Origin: Pseudomarimonas sp964350895 | GTDB lineage: Bacteria > Pseudomonadota > Gammaproteobacteria > Xanthomonadales > Xanthomonadaceae | Direction of reading: 5' to 3' | NCBI GenBank assembly: GCA_964350895.1 | Contig: CAYGMG010000002.1 | Location: forward strand, 19,040-83,039 | DNA length: 64,000 bases | Shown here: positions 35,756 to 44,327 of the stretch, in pieces | Layout of the letters: each line of letters opens with the position of its first letter | Numbering within the stretch: the stretch's first letter is position 1 | Made by a program: the position numbers and the translations under genes | Notes under the pieces: model-generated | Databases searched by the model: none | What the model was told of the DNA's origin: nothing | The model's input: only the letters and a program-made list of their open reading frames with translations

Positions 35756-38014
35756 TCAACGCTTTACTGCGAGCACGCGCGGGGTGACGAAAATAAGCAG
35801 CTCAGCCTTCTCGGTGCCGCGCGTCTTGCGCTTGAACAGGTTGCCCACGGCCGGGATGTCGGCGAGGAAGGGAACCTTGTTCAGCGACTCGCGCGAAGAG
35901 AATTCGTAGACACCACCGATCACCACGGTCTGCGCGTTGTCCATCAACACCTGGGTGCTGATCTCACGCTTGGTGATCTGCGGCACCTGACCGATCGAGG
36001 TGTCCACAAAGCTGGCGATCTCGTCCTTGACCACGCGCATCACCATCGACACGCGCCCGTCCTGGGTAATCGTCGGCGTCACGGTGAGCTCGAGCAATAC
36101 CTCCTTGAACTGGACGTTCGGAATTGGAATCGCTCCTGCGCCACCTGCCTGCGGAGAGATGGTCACGTAGCCGACCTCGTCACCTTGACGAATGATCGCC
36201 TCTCGCTGATTGGCAGTGATGACGCGCGGGCTGGACACGACCTCACCCCGGCCTTCGGTTTCCAGGGCAGACAGCTCAAGGTCAAGCAGGTAGTCGGCAC
36301 CGAGCAGGGCAAAGCCGATCGTTCCGCTCGGATTGATAACGGGCAAGTTGACGTTCAGTCGGTCACCGATGCCAGGTGTGCCGATGCCACTGCCAATCGG
36401 GCCCGGGGCAGCGACAGGCAAGCCGCTTCCCTGGCCAGCAAATCGGTTGCGAAGGGCCAGGTTGGCCATACGGTCTGCGCTACCTTGCGAGCCGCTGGTG
36501 GTCAGAACGTTACCGCGATCGTCCTCGTAGCCGGCACTGATACCGAACTTTGCACCGAGCTCACGGGCGAACGATTCAGAAGCCACAACGATTCTGGCCT
36601 CGATCAGTACCTGATCAACCGCACGATCCAACAAAGCAATCAGCGACTTGATCTCGCGAACTTTCTCGGCATTGTCGTTCAGCAACAGAGTATTGGTTCG
36701 CGCATCGAAGGTGACACTGCCCCTGGGAGACAAGAAGCCACGCGCCTGTTGAGTTTGGCTGCCGGACCCGCCAGCCCCCTGCCCTTGCTTTGCATCCTCG
36801 GTCAACAGCGCCGCAATCTCTTCCGCATTGCCGTAGTTGATCGGAATGTATTCGGTGATCAGCTCGGCACGTTGCTCGAGTGCAAGGCGGGCGTCGGCAC
36901 GGGCCTGCTCGTAGGCAGCGAGCTCGGACTGCGGCGCCACCCAGATGACATTGCCGTCGCGGCGCTTGTCGAGTCCCTTGGCGCGCAGAACGATATCCAG
37001 CGCCTGGTCCCAGGGCACATTGATCAACCGGAGGGTGACGTTTCCTGACACCGAGTCTGCGGCAACCATATTGAGGCCGGACTCTTCGGCGATCAGCTGC
37101 AAAACCGTGCGGACCGGGATGTTCTGGAAGTTGAAGGTGACCGGCACGCCGCTGTAGCCGACTTCCTCGGCGGCAAGACCGATGTTTGCCTCCTCGTCGG
37201 CCTCCTCGGCTACCGGAGCCACTTCGATAACGTAGTCGGAACCGGCCTGATAGGCCATGGCCTGATACTCGCCGGCGGTCTTGACCGTCACGGAAGCGCC
37301 TCCGCGTCCGCGGCGAACCTCGACCATCTGGACCGGCGTCGCGAAATCGGTTACGTCGATCCGCTGTGCCTGTGCCTCGGGCACCTGCGTGCCGGTGAAC
37401 AGGACATTGATCCCATCACCGCGATCTTCGAAATCGGTAACGACATCCTCCGCGCCAAGCGAAATGATGATCCGCCCGGCACCCTGCTCGCCGCGCCGAA
37501 AGTCAACTGCGCGAATCTCGTTGTTGCCGCCGGCCATCCGCTTGGAGGGATCGCCCTCGGAGGCGGCGGCTGCTATGGCAGCAGCAGTGCTGCGTCCACC
37601 TCCAGAAACGGACAGGACAAGGCGATTGCCTTCGGCCTTGTATTCGTACTGCGCGGCGCTGAACAGATCCACGACCACGCGCGTGCGGCCGTTGGCCTCC
37701 AGCGTGGTGATCGAGCTGGTTGCCCCGCTGCCAACGGCGATCCTGCGTTCGGCGACCTGACTGACCGTTTCCGGAAAGTCCACGGCAATCCGTGGCGGAT
37801 CCTCGGTCGTGAAGACCGCCGCGTCGCTGGCTGGGCCATCAAGCTGCATGACGATCTCGACACCGCCGGAAGGGCCGGCAGTGAACTGGATGTCGCGTAG
37901 CGTGTTGGCAGCCCAAGCGGGGCTACAGAGCAGCACCGCAAGTGCCGCGACCGCACCGCCGACAGCCAAGCGCGTGCGCCCGCTGCCGCGGTTGGAAGGA
38001 GTGATTGGAGTCAT
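35756..38014 (-). CDS. pilQ: Type IV pilus secretin PilQ
   Basis: A 752-residue secretin through which the type IV pilus crosses the outer membrane. I start it at ATG 38014 because GGGGGA lies about 9 bases upstream; ATG 38044 overlaps the pilP stop and is the alternative. A signal peptide ends near CSPAWA. Two N-terminal AMIN domains bind peptidoglycan (TLRDIQFTAGPSGGVEIVMQ and a second EIRAVDFRRGEQGAGRIIIS). An N0 secretin/TonB short domain follows (VTFNFQNIPVRTVLQLIAEE), then N1 and the secretin core ending VPFLADIPAVGNLFKRK and LLIFVTPRVLA. Confidence 0.95.
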   Translation of the reverse strand: MTPITPSNRGSGRTRLAVGGAVAALAVLLCSPAWAANTLRDIQFTAGPSGGVEIVMQLDGPASDAAVFTTEDPPRIAVDFPETVSQVAERRIAVGSGATSSITTLEANGRTRVVVDLFSAAQYEYKAEGNRLVLSVSGGGRSTAAAIAAAASEGDPSKRMAGGNNEIRAVDFRRGEQGAGRIIISLGAEDVVTDFEDRGDGINVLFTGTQVPEAQAQRIDVTDFATPVQMVEVRRGRGGASVTVKTAGEYQAMAYQAGSDYVIEVAPVAEEADEEANIGLAAEEVGYSGVPVTFNFQNIPVRTVLQLIAEESGLNMVAADSVSGNVTLRLINVPWDQALDIVLRAKGLDKRRDGNVIWVAPQSELAAYEQARADARLALEQRAELITEYIPINYGNAEEIAALLTEDAKQGQGAGGSGSQTQQARGFLSPRGSVTFDARTNTLLLNDNAEKVREIKSLIALLDRAVDQVLIEARIVVASESFARELGAKFGISAGYEDDRGNVLTTSGSQGSADRMANLALRNRFAGQGSGLPVAAPGPIGSGIGTPGIGDRLNVNLPVINPSGTIGFALLGADYLLDLELSALETEGRGEVVSSPRVITANQREAIIRQGDEVGYVTISPQAGGAGAIPIPNVQFKEVLLELTVTPTITQDGRVSMVMRVVKDEIASFVDTSIGQVPQITKREISTQVLMDNAQTVVIGGVYEFSSRESLNKVPFLADIPAVGNLFKRKTRGTEKAELLIFVTPRVLAVKR

Positions 38015-38036
38015 CGTCTGTTCCCCCGGCTGCATA

Positions 38037-38549
38037 CTATTCATCGAGCGCCAATGTCGCCTGTCGTTCAAGCCACCCTCCCGCACCGTCGGCTACCAGT
38101 TCAGTCAGGTTGATCTGGGTTTCCGAAATCGCGGTTACCCGCCCTTCGTTCTGCCCCATGTAATTGCCCACGCCGATCCTGTGGACGACGTTCTCGGGAT
38201 CCACGACCAGCGCCACCAGGTCTTCACCGGTACCCAGGGAGCCGACCATTTCCAGCCCATCGAGCGGAAAGGTCTCCAGGTACTCCTTGCGTCGATCAGG
38301 ATCTGGCCTTGGCCCCTGCGTGGCGATGTCATCGCTCTGCTTGGGCAGGCTGAATGGATCGCGAAGCTCGTAGGCCTTGTACTCGAAGGTCTCGAACTGC
38401 TGCATCACCGGCAGCGGTTCCAGCGGCGGCCCCGGCCGCGATTTGACCTCGGCCACGTAGGCCTCAAGGTCTGCGCGCCCCGGCGTACAGGCCGCCAGCA
38501 GCATCGAGGCAACCACAATCAGTGATCGCAAGGGACTATGCCGGATCAT
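38037..38549 (-). CDS. pilP: Type IV pilus assembly lipoprotein PilP
   Basis: A 170-residue lipoprotein, signal ending MLLAAC (Cys21). The mature part has an unstructured linker (PGPPLEPLPVMQQFETFEYK) and ELRDPFSLP, followed by the small beta-sandwich that docks on PilQ: LEMVGSLGTGEDLVALVVDP, VGNYMGQNEGRVTAIS and QINLTELV. It links PilNO to the secretin. ATG 38549 overlaps the pilO stop (ATGA). Confidence 0.95.
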   Translation of the reverse strand: MIRHSPLRSLIVVASMLLAACTPGRADLEAYVAEVKSRPGPPLEPLPVMQQFETFEYKAYELRDPFSLPKQSDDIATQGPRPDPDRRKEYLETFPLDGLEMVGSLGTGEDLVALVVDPENVVHRIGVGNYMGQNEGRVTAISETQINLTELVADGAGGWLERQATLALDE

Positions 38550-39169
38550 TGTCCGCCCCCCTGGCTGACTTCTTCCTCGTCGAGATACCGATAGGTCTTG
38601 ACTGTGCCCTCGAGGAGCAGTGCGCCAGGCCCTATCCCGCTTCCCTGCTGCGGTCGCAGGGAGATGTCGTGCATGGTCATGATCACCACACGTGGCAGTG
38701 ATGCCACGCCGCTGACGAAGGCGCCGAACTGATGGAAGGTTCCTACCATGCGCAGGGTGATCGGCTTCTCCGCGTAGAAATCCTTGCGGCTTTCGTTGCC
38801 AGGGCGGAATAGCTCGTTCTGGATTCCGGTAGCCAGCGCAGTTTGTGAAATGTCGACGATCAGGTCGGGCATTTCTGTGCGGCTGGGAAGCTGCCGCAGC
38901 ATCTGGAACAGCATCACTTCCATCTCGGCGAGCTGTTCCTTCAACGCATCGAGATTTGCCGCCTTGGCCTGCTTGAACTCGAAATCCGTCCGCAGCTGTG
39001 TTTCCTGCGCCTGCAGGCCCTCAAGCTCGGTCCGCTGATCGTCAACGAAGAGGTACCAACCAAGAAACAGGATCAGCGCCGCCAGCAGGAAGCAGAAGAA
39101 TGCCTTCACGGGCACTGGCCAGGCGCCGGCGTTGTTGAAGTCCAGGTTGCGGAGGTCGAAATTGTTCAT
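38546..39169 (-). CDS. pilO: Type IV pilus inner-membrane protein PilO
   Basis: A 207-residue bitopic protein: cytoplasmic N-terminus (NFDLRNLDFNNAGAWP), membrane helix about 21-43, periplasmic coiled coil (ELEGLQAQETQLRTDFEFKQ) and ferredoxin-like domain (VDISQTALATGIQNELFRPG). It pairs with PilN to form the alignment complex across the periplasm. Start ATG 39169 overlaps the pilN stop (ATGA). Confidence 0.95.
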   Translation of the reverse strand: MNNFDLRNLDFNNAGAWPVPVKAFFCFLLAALILFLGWYLFVDDQRTELEGLQAQETQLRTDFEFKQAKAANLDALKEQLAEMEVMLFQMLRQLPSRTEMPDLIVDISQTALATGIQNELFRPGNESRKDFYAEKPITLRMVGTFHQFGAFVSGVASLPRVVIMTMHDISLRPQQGSGIGPGALLLEGTVKTYRYLDEEEVSQGGGQ

Positions 39170-39753
39170 GACACCTCCTGTTCGTTCGCCTCTACGCCGT
39201 CATCCTTGGGTTTCGGCTTGACGAGGGTGACCTTCAGCGTGAACTCATAAGGCATGAGCTTGTCTTCGCCCTTGGCCTCGATGATGCTGACCTCGGGATT
39301 GCTCATCCATCCAGACGCCTCCAGTGCGCGCATGTATGACGCCACGCGGGCGTTGGACTGCGATATGCCGTCGAGGGTCAGTACGTTGCCGGACTGCTTG
39401 ATCGTATTCAGGCGGATGCCTTCGGGGATCGTCCGGACCAGCTGGTCGAAAAGATGCACCATCTGACTGCGGTCCGCCTGCAGCTGCTCGATTACCTGCT
39501 TGCGGTTGAGCAGATGGGCGCGCTTCTTCTCGAGATCCTCGATCTCCTTGATCTTGAGATCAAGCTGGGTGATTTCCGCCTTCAGGTAGTTGTTCCGATC
39601 GTTCTGATTCTCGATCAGCCCGTCGTAGTACTTGACCACGCCGAAGGCGACAACGGCGGCCAGCAGGCCGCTCATGCCAAGAACGGTGAGATATTCCTTC
39701 TGGCGCTGCGCGCGACGCTCCTGGCGCCAGGGAAGTAGGTTGATCCTTGTCAT
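39166..39753 (-). CDS. pilN: Type IV pilus inner-membrane protein PilN
   Basis: A 195-residue protein from ATG 39753, which shares a base with the pilM stop (TGATG). The N-terminal motif RINLLPWRQERR is the conserved PilM-binding tail. A membrane helix at about 23-43 is followed by a coiled coil (ITQLDLKIKEIEDLEKKRAH) and a periplasmic ferredoxin-like domain. It ends in a Lys/Glu-rich tail. Confidence 0.95.
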   Translation of the reverse strand: MTRINLLPWRQERRAQRQKEYLTVLGMSGLLAAVVAFGVVKYYDGLIENQNDRNNYLKAEITQLDLKIKEIEDLEKKRAHLLNRKQVIEQLQADRSQMVHLFDQLVRTIPEGIRLNTIKQSGNVLTLDGISQSNARVASYMRALEASGWMSNPEVSIIEAKGEDKLMPYEFTLKVTLVKPKPKDDGVEANEQEVS

Positions 39754-40811
39754 CAGTCGAAGCTCCGCAGCGCGAGGCCGCAGGCGATCATCAGCGACGG
39801 CGCATCCTGCGCCAGCGACTGGGCCTGCACCCGGTTGGACAACGACATGTTCGCGAGCGGATTGGCCACCGCGGTGAGCACGCCGAGCTGCTCCTCGACC
39901 ATTTCGGCAACGCCGGTGATCGATGCGCATCCGCCGGCGAGGACGATCTGATCGACCCTGTTGAACTCGCTGCCCGCGTAGAAGAACTGCAGCAGGCGAC
40001 TGACCTGCTGGACCATTGCTTCCTTGAACGGCTCCAGCACTTCGATCTCGTAGCTTTCCGGCAGCCCGCCCTGACGCTTGGCAAGGCCCGCCTCTTCGTA
40101 GCTGAGGCCGTAGCGCCGCATCACCTCGTCGGTGAGCTGCTTGCCGCCGAACACCTGCTCTCGGGTATAGATGCTGCGTTCGCCGCGGAGCACGTTGAGC
40201 GTGGTCATCGTCGCGCCGACGTCGACCAGGGCGACCAGGGCATCCTTGGCCACCGACAGCTGATCGGCGATCAACCGGAAGGCGTTCTCCATTGCGAACG
40301 CCTCGACATCGACCACCTTGGCCTGCAGCCCGCCCAGATCGAGTGCGGCGACGCGGACGTCGACGTTTTCGGTGCGTGAGGCGGCCAGCAGCACATGGAC
40401 CATGTCCGGGCTGTCCTTGACCGGCCCGACCACCTCGAAGTCGAGACTGACTTCCTCGATCGGGTACGGAATGTACTGCGAGGCATCGACCTGGACCTGA
40501 TCCTCCATCTCCTCATCGGAGAGGCCGGCCTGCATCGGCACGACCTTGGTGATCACGGCACTGCCCGCCACGGCGGCGGATGCCCCCTTGGACCGGCTGC
40601 CGGAGCGGGCCAGGGCGCGCTTGATCGCTTCGCCCACCGCCTCGACCTCGACGATGTTTTTCTCGACTACCGCATTCGGCGGCAGCGGCTCCACCGCGTA
40701 GTGTTCAACGCGATAGCGACCGCCGCTCTGGCTAAGCTGAAGGAGCTTCACCGCGGTAGAACTGATGTCCACTCCGACGAGTGGTGCCTTGCCTGATGAG
40801 AAAAGACCCAC
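39753..40811 (-). CDS. pilM: Type IV pilus actin-like protein PilM
   Basis: A 352-residue cytoplasmic protein with an actin/FtsA-like fold; it binds ATP and the PilN N-terminus. I start it at GTG 40811, because AGGGGAG lies 5-6 bases upstream and the product then begins GLFSSGKAPLVGVDIS, the normal PilM start; GTG 40829 is an alternative. Phosphate-binding strands are VGVDISSTAVKLLQL and ALVALVDVGATMTTLNVL, with IVLAGGCASITGVAEM near the C-terminus. It is the first gene of pilMNOPQ, divergent from mrcA. Confidence 0.95.
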   Translation of the reverse strand: MGLFSSGKAPLVGVDISSTAVKLLQLSQSGGRYRVEHYAVEPLPPNAVVEKNIVEVEAVGEAIKRALARSGSRSKGASAAVAGSAVITKVVPMQAGLSDEEMEDQVQVDASQYIPYPIEEVSLDFEVVGPVKDSPDMVHVLLAASRTENVDVRVAALDLGGLQAKVVDVEAFAMENAFRLIADQLSVAKDALVALVDVGATMTTLNVLRGERSIYTREQVFGGKQLTDEVMRRYGLSYEEAGLAKRQGGLPESYEIEVLEPFKEAMVQQVSRLLQFFYAGSEFNRVDQIVLAGGCASITGVAEMVEEQLGVLTAVANPLANMSLSNRVQAQSLAQDAPSLMIACGLALRSFD

Positions 40812-40862
40812 GGATTCTCCCCTTCCCACGGGCTCTTACGAGCACTAACTACACTGGTACAT

Positions 40863-40890
40863 TAAATACCGGTTATAGCACCGCTGGCAA
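40863..40890 (-). promoter_or_regulatory. Candidate sigma-70 promoter of pilMNOPQ
   Basis: On the minus strand, TTGCCA (40885-40890) is followed after 16 bases by TATTTA (40863-40868), about 50 bases before the GTG start of pilM. It lies in the 217-bp divergent gap between pilM and mrcA. Confidence 0.4.
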
Positions 40891-41028
40891 CCACCCCCGA
40901 GCGAAATCGTCGAAACGACCCGTTTTGGCCCCGACCCCCGAGCTTCAGGAGACGGTATGCCGGCGGCGCCTGCAGGGCTCTATACTCCGCCCTCGCAGTG
41001 ACTGCAAACCAGCAAGAAGAGTCCCCGG

Positions 41029-43494
41029 ATGTCGAAATTGCGCCGCCTGCTGCGGCTTGCCCTGATCCTCAGTCTGTTCGGCGCCGTCATGGGCGCAACC
41101 ACGCTGGGAGTGCTGTACTGGCTGATCGAACCCACCCTGCCCTCGGTGCAGGCGCTGCGTGAAGTACGCCTGCAGGTTCCGCTCTCGGTGTATTCGATGG
41201 ACGGCAAGCTGGTCGCCCAGTTCGGCGAAACCCGGCGCTATCCAGCCGCCATCGCCGATGTCCCGCTGCGCGTGCGCAACGCTTTCATCGCCACTGAGGA
41301 CGCACGCTTCTACGAGCATCCCGGCGTCGACTGGCGCGGCATTGCGCGTGCCGTGTGGCTGCTGGCGACTACCGACGACCGCCGGGTGCCGGGCGGCAGC
41401 ACGATCACCCAGCAGGTCGCCAGGCAGTTCTTCCTGAGCAACGAGTACTCCTACACGCGCAAGCTGACCGAGATCTTCCTTGCGCTGAAGATGGAGCGCG
41501 AGCTGGGCAAGGATGAGATCCTCGAGCTCTATCTCAACAAGAGCTTTTTCGGCAATCGCGCCTATGGGGTGGTGGCAGCGGCCGAGTTCTACTACGGCAA
41601 GACGCTGGACGAGCTGAGCCTGCAGGATGCGGCCATGCTGGCCTCGATTCCGAAGTTCCCGTCGAGCGGCAATCCGGTGGTCAATCCGTCGCGCGCCCTG
41701 GTCCGACGCAACTACGTGATCGACCGGATGCTCGAGGAGGGCATGATCACGGCGACCGAGGCCCGCGAGGCCAAGCTGGCCCCGGATCTGGCCAGCCCGC
41801 ACGAGCCGCCGACCGAGCTGGATGCGCCTTGGCTTGCCGAGATGGTCCGGGTCGACGCCATCGAGCGTTTTGGCGAGCAGGCCCTGATCGATGGGCTGCG
41901 CGTCTACACCACGCTGGACTCGCGCGCCCAGGAAGCTGCCAACCAGGCAACCCGGCAAGCGGTGCTCGACTACGACCGTCGCCACGGCTGGCGGGGCGTC
42001 GAAGCGCGCGTGGCGCCGCTTCCGCCCGAGCAGACCGACGCCTGGCGCGAAGCTTTGCGCGGCTACCGTCCGATCTCAGGCCTGCTGCCGGCCATCGTCC
42101 TGCGCAGCGATGCCGATAGCGCCCTGCTCGGCCTGGGCGATGGCCAGCAGGTAGAGCTGGACCTGGAGCGTCTTGGCTGGACCCGCGAGTACCTGGACGA
42201 AAGCCGGCGCGGCGAGGCGCCGCGCAAGGTCAGTGATCGGCTCAACCCGGGCGACGTGGTTCGGCTGTTCCTTGATGACGAGGGCGTCTGGCAGCTCGGC
42301 CAGGTACCCAAGGCCCAGGGCACCCTGACCGCGCTCGACTGGAACAGCGGCGCCATTCGCGCCCTGACCGGAGGCTTCAGCTTCGCCCTGAACAAGTTCA
42401 ACCGCGCCATCCAGGCGCAGCGCCAGCCCGGATCCAGCTTCAAACCCTTCATCTATGCTGCCGCCTTCGAGCGCGGCTTTACCCCGGCGACCATGGTTCT
42501 GGATGCGCCGGTGGTGTTCAACGACCGCGGCGCCGGCAAGACCTGGAGCCCGCAGAACGACAACGAGGAGTTCGCTGGCCCGATGCGTCTGCGCGAGGCC
42601 ATGGTGACCTCGCGCAACCTGGTCTCGGTGCGCGTGCTCGACGCGGTCGGCGTCGGCTTCGCGCGGCGCTTTGTGGAAAACTTCGGCTTTCCGCCGGAGA
42701 GTCTCCCGGAGAACCTGTCCATGGCGCTCGGCACAAATGCCGCGCCGCCACTGCTCATGGCGCGTGGCTACGCGGCCTTCGCCAATGGCGGCTATCGGGT
42801 CGAGCCGTATTTCATCGAGCGGATCGAGGACCGCGACGGCCAGGTGCTCTTCGAAGCGACCCCGCAGCTGGCCTGCTCGCGTTGCCCCCAACGGGTTGGC
42901 GGCGCCGCTGCCAGCGATGCCGGCGACGGCTTCGACCTGTCCTCCGCGCCCTCGATATCAGCAGCTGCCGAAGCTGAGCCTGCGGTCGGCGAGAGCCTGC
43001 CGAGCCTTGCCGAGCGCGCGGTCGACGAGCGCACGGCGTTCCTGGTCCACTCCCTGCTCCGTGACGTGGTCCGTCGCGGCACCGGAAGCAAGGCACGTGA
43101 GCTGGGTCGCAGCGACATCGGCGGCAAGACCGGCACCACCAATGAGTACCGCGACGGCTGGTTCTCCGGATTCGGCGGACCGCTGGCGGTCACCGCCTGG
43201 ATGGGCATGGACGACTTCACCTCGTTGGGGCGACGCGAGTTCGCCTCGGTGACGGCACTGCCGATGTGGATCGCATTCATGCGGGTGGCCCTCGAAGGTG
43301 AACCCGAACACAGCCTGCCTCTGCCCGAGGGGATCACCACCGCGATGATCGACAAGGACACCGGCCTGCTCGCCGCGCCCGGCTCTCCGGACGCCATGCC
43401 CGAGGTATTCCGGGTCGAGGACATCGCCCGGCTGGAACAGCGCGCCGCTCGCGCCGAAACCGAGCAAGGCAAGGAGTCGTTCGATATCTTTTAG
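41029..43494 (+). CDS. mrcA: Penicillin-binding protein 1A (glycosyltransferase/transpeptidase)
   Basis: An 821-residue bifunctional class A PBP that polymerises and cross-links peptidoglycan on the outer face of the inner membrane. An N-terminal membrane helix lies at about 9-34. The GT51 domain has TEDARFYEHPG (catalytic Glu near 90), GGSTITQQVAR (about 122) and ELYLNKSFFGNRAYGV. The OB-like insert follows, then the transpeptidase domain with PGSSFKPF (Ser near 469), TSRNLVSVRVL and KTGTTNEYRDGWF (about 700). Head-to-head arrangement with pilM is common in gammaproteobacteria. Confidence 0.96.
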   Translation: MSKLRRLLRLALILSLFGAVMGATTLGVLYWLIEPTLPSVQALREVRLQVPLSVYSMDGKLVAQFGETRRYPAAIADVPLRVRNAFIATEDARFYEHPGVDWRGIARAVWLLATTDDRRVPGGSTITQQVARQFFLSNEYSYTRKLTEIFLALKMERELGKDEILELYLNKSFFGNRAYGVVAAAEFYYGKTLDELSLQDAAMLASIPKFPSSGNPVVNPSRALVRRNYVIDRMLEEGMITATEAREAKLAPDLASPHEPPTELDAPWLAEMVRVDAIERFGEQALIDGLRVYTTLDSRAQEAANQATRQAVLDYDRRHGWRGVEARVAPLPPEQTDAWREALRGYRPISGLLPAIVLRSDADSALLGLGDGQQVELDLERLGWTREYLDESRRGEAPRKVSDRLNPGDVVRLFLDDEGVWQLGQVPKAQGTLTALDWNSGAIRALTGGFSFALNKFNRAIQAQRQPGSSFKPFIYAAAFERGFTPATMVLDAPVVFNDRGAGKTWSPQNDNEEFAGPMRLREAMVTSRNLVSVRVLDAVGVGFARRFVENFGFPPESLPENLSMALGTNAAPPLLMARGYAAFANGGYRVEPYFIERIEDRDGQVLFEATPQLACSRCPQRVGGAAASDAGDGFDLSSAPSISAAAEAEPAVGESLPSLAERAVDERTAFLVHSLLRDVVRRGTGSKARELGRSDIGGKTGTTNEYRDGWFSGFGGPLAVTAWMGMDDFTSLGRREFASVTALPMWIAFMRVALEGEPEHSLPLPEGITTAMIDKDTGLLAAPGSPDAMPEVFRVEDIARLEQRAARAETEQGKESFDIF

Positions 43495-43664
43495 CGGCGC
43501 AGCCGCCTGAGCTCGGCAGCCGGGATTGGAACGTGCGCCTCGGCGCCGCCCCTGGCCCTGATCGCACATGCCGTGGCCTGGCCAGGTGGGGTCGCTGTGC
43601 AGGGCCCCGCGTCCGCGGAGATTCCGGACGCGTGCGCCGACCCGGCCCGAATTGCGAGGCATGC

Positions 43665-44267
43665 ATGAGCAAGGCCCAGATCACCGACCGAATCGCCCAG
43701 GAGGCGGCTCGCCTGCTGGCCCACGACGAGGCCGCTTCGGTTGACGCCGCCCGGCGCAAGGCGGCCGCCCGCATCGGCATCAAGGATCCGGCCCAGCTGC
43801 CCGATGACCAGACGATCAGGGCCGCGCTGGCAACCTACCGGGCGCTGTTCGGCAAGCAGCTCCATGCGCCCACCGCCGGGGCCGCTGGAGCGTCGGAACA
43901 GCGCCTGGAACTGGCCATCGATGCCATGCACTTCATGCGCGAGTTCGAGCCTGAACTGGCCGAGGCGGATCCGGCCCTGGGCGCGGGCCAGGCGCTGCGC
44001 ATCCTTATCTACAGCGAGGATCCGGACGCCCCGCTGCATCGGCTTCTGGACGCCGGGCGGCGCCATCGCCTGCGCCGCGAGCGGCTGATCGAATCGGGCA
44101 GGTCAAGCATCACGGTGGACGTGCTGGAAGTGCGGGTCGAGGAGCAGGCGCTTGAGTTCTGGCCGCTGCCCGTCGCGCTGCGAGGCAGGATCCTCGCCGA
44201 TACGCCGCACAGCGACCCGCTGCGTCGGCGGTCGCTGGCAGCCCTGCGGCGACGGCTGGCAGGCTGA
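43665..44267 (+). CDS. Conserved gammaproteobacterial protein of unknown function
   Basis: A 200-residue cytoplasmic protein from ATG 43665 (GAGG upstream). The N-terminal ~60 residues are helical (ITDRIAQEAARLLAHDEAAS and AARRKAAARIGIKDPAQLPD, ending in LATYRALFG). This pattern is shared by a family I remember as hypothetical or wrongly annotated (sometimes nucleotidyltransferase-like). The C-terminal half is alpha/beta (ALRILIYSEDPDAPLHRLL, SSITVDVLEVRVEEQALEF) and ends in DPLRRRSLAALRRRLAG. No catalytic residues can be picked out with confidence. It stands between mrcA and the converging gltA. Confidence 0.8.
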   Translation: MSKAQITDRIAQEAARLLAHDEAASVDAARRKAAARIGIKDPAQLPDDQTIRAALATYRALFGKQLHAPTAGAAGASEQRLELAIDAMHFMREFEPELAEADPALGAGQALRILIYSEDPDAPLHRLLDAGRRHRLRRERLIESGRSSITVDVLEVRVEEQALEFWPLPVALRGRILADTPHSDPLRRRSLAALRRRLAG

Positions 44268-44301
44268 AGACCTCGCCCGCCACCGATTACCATCAGCCAA
44301 G

Positions 44302-44317
44302 CCGGGCCGAAGCCCGG
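44302..44317. terminator. Short hairpin in the convergent gap before gltA
   Basis: CCGGGC/GCCCGG with a CGAA loop lies between the ends of two convergent genes (44267 and 44328). The stem is only 6 bp and no T run follows, so terminator function is weakly supported. Confidence 0.35.
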
Positions 44318-44327
44318 ACCGCCTCGC

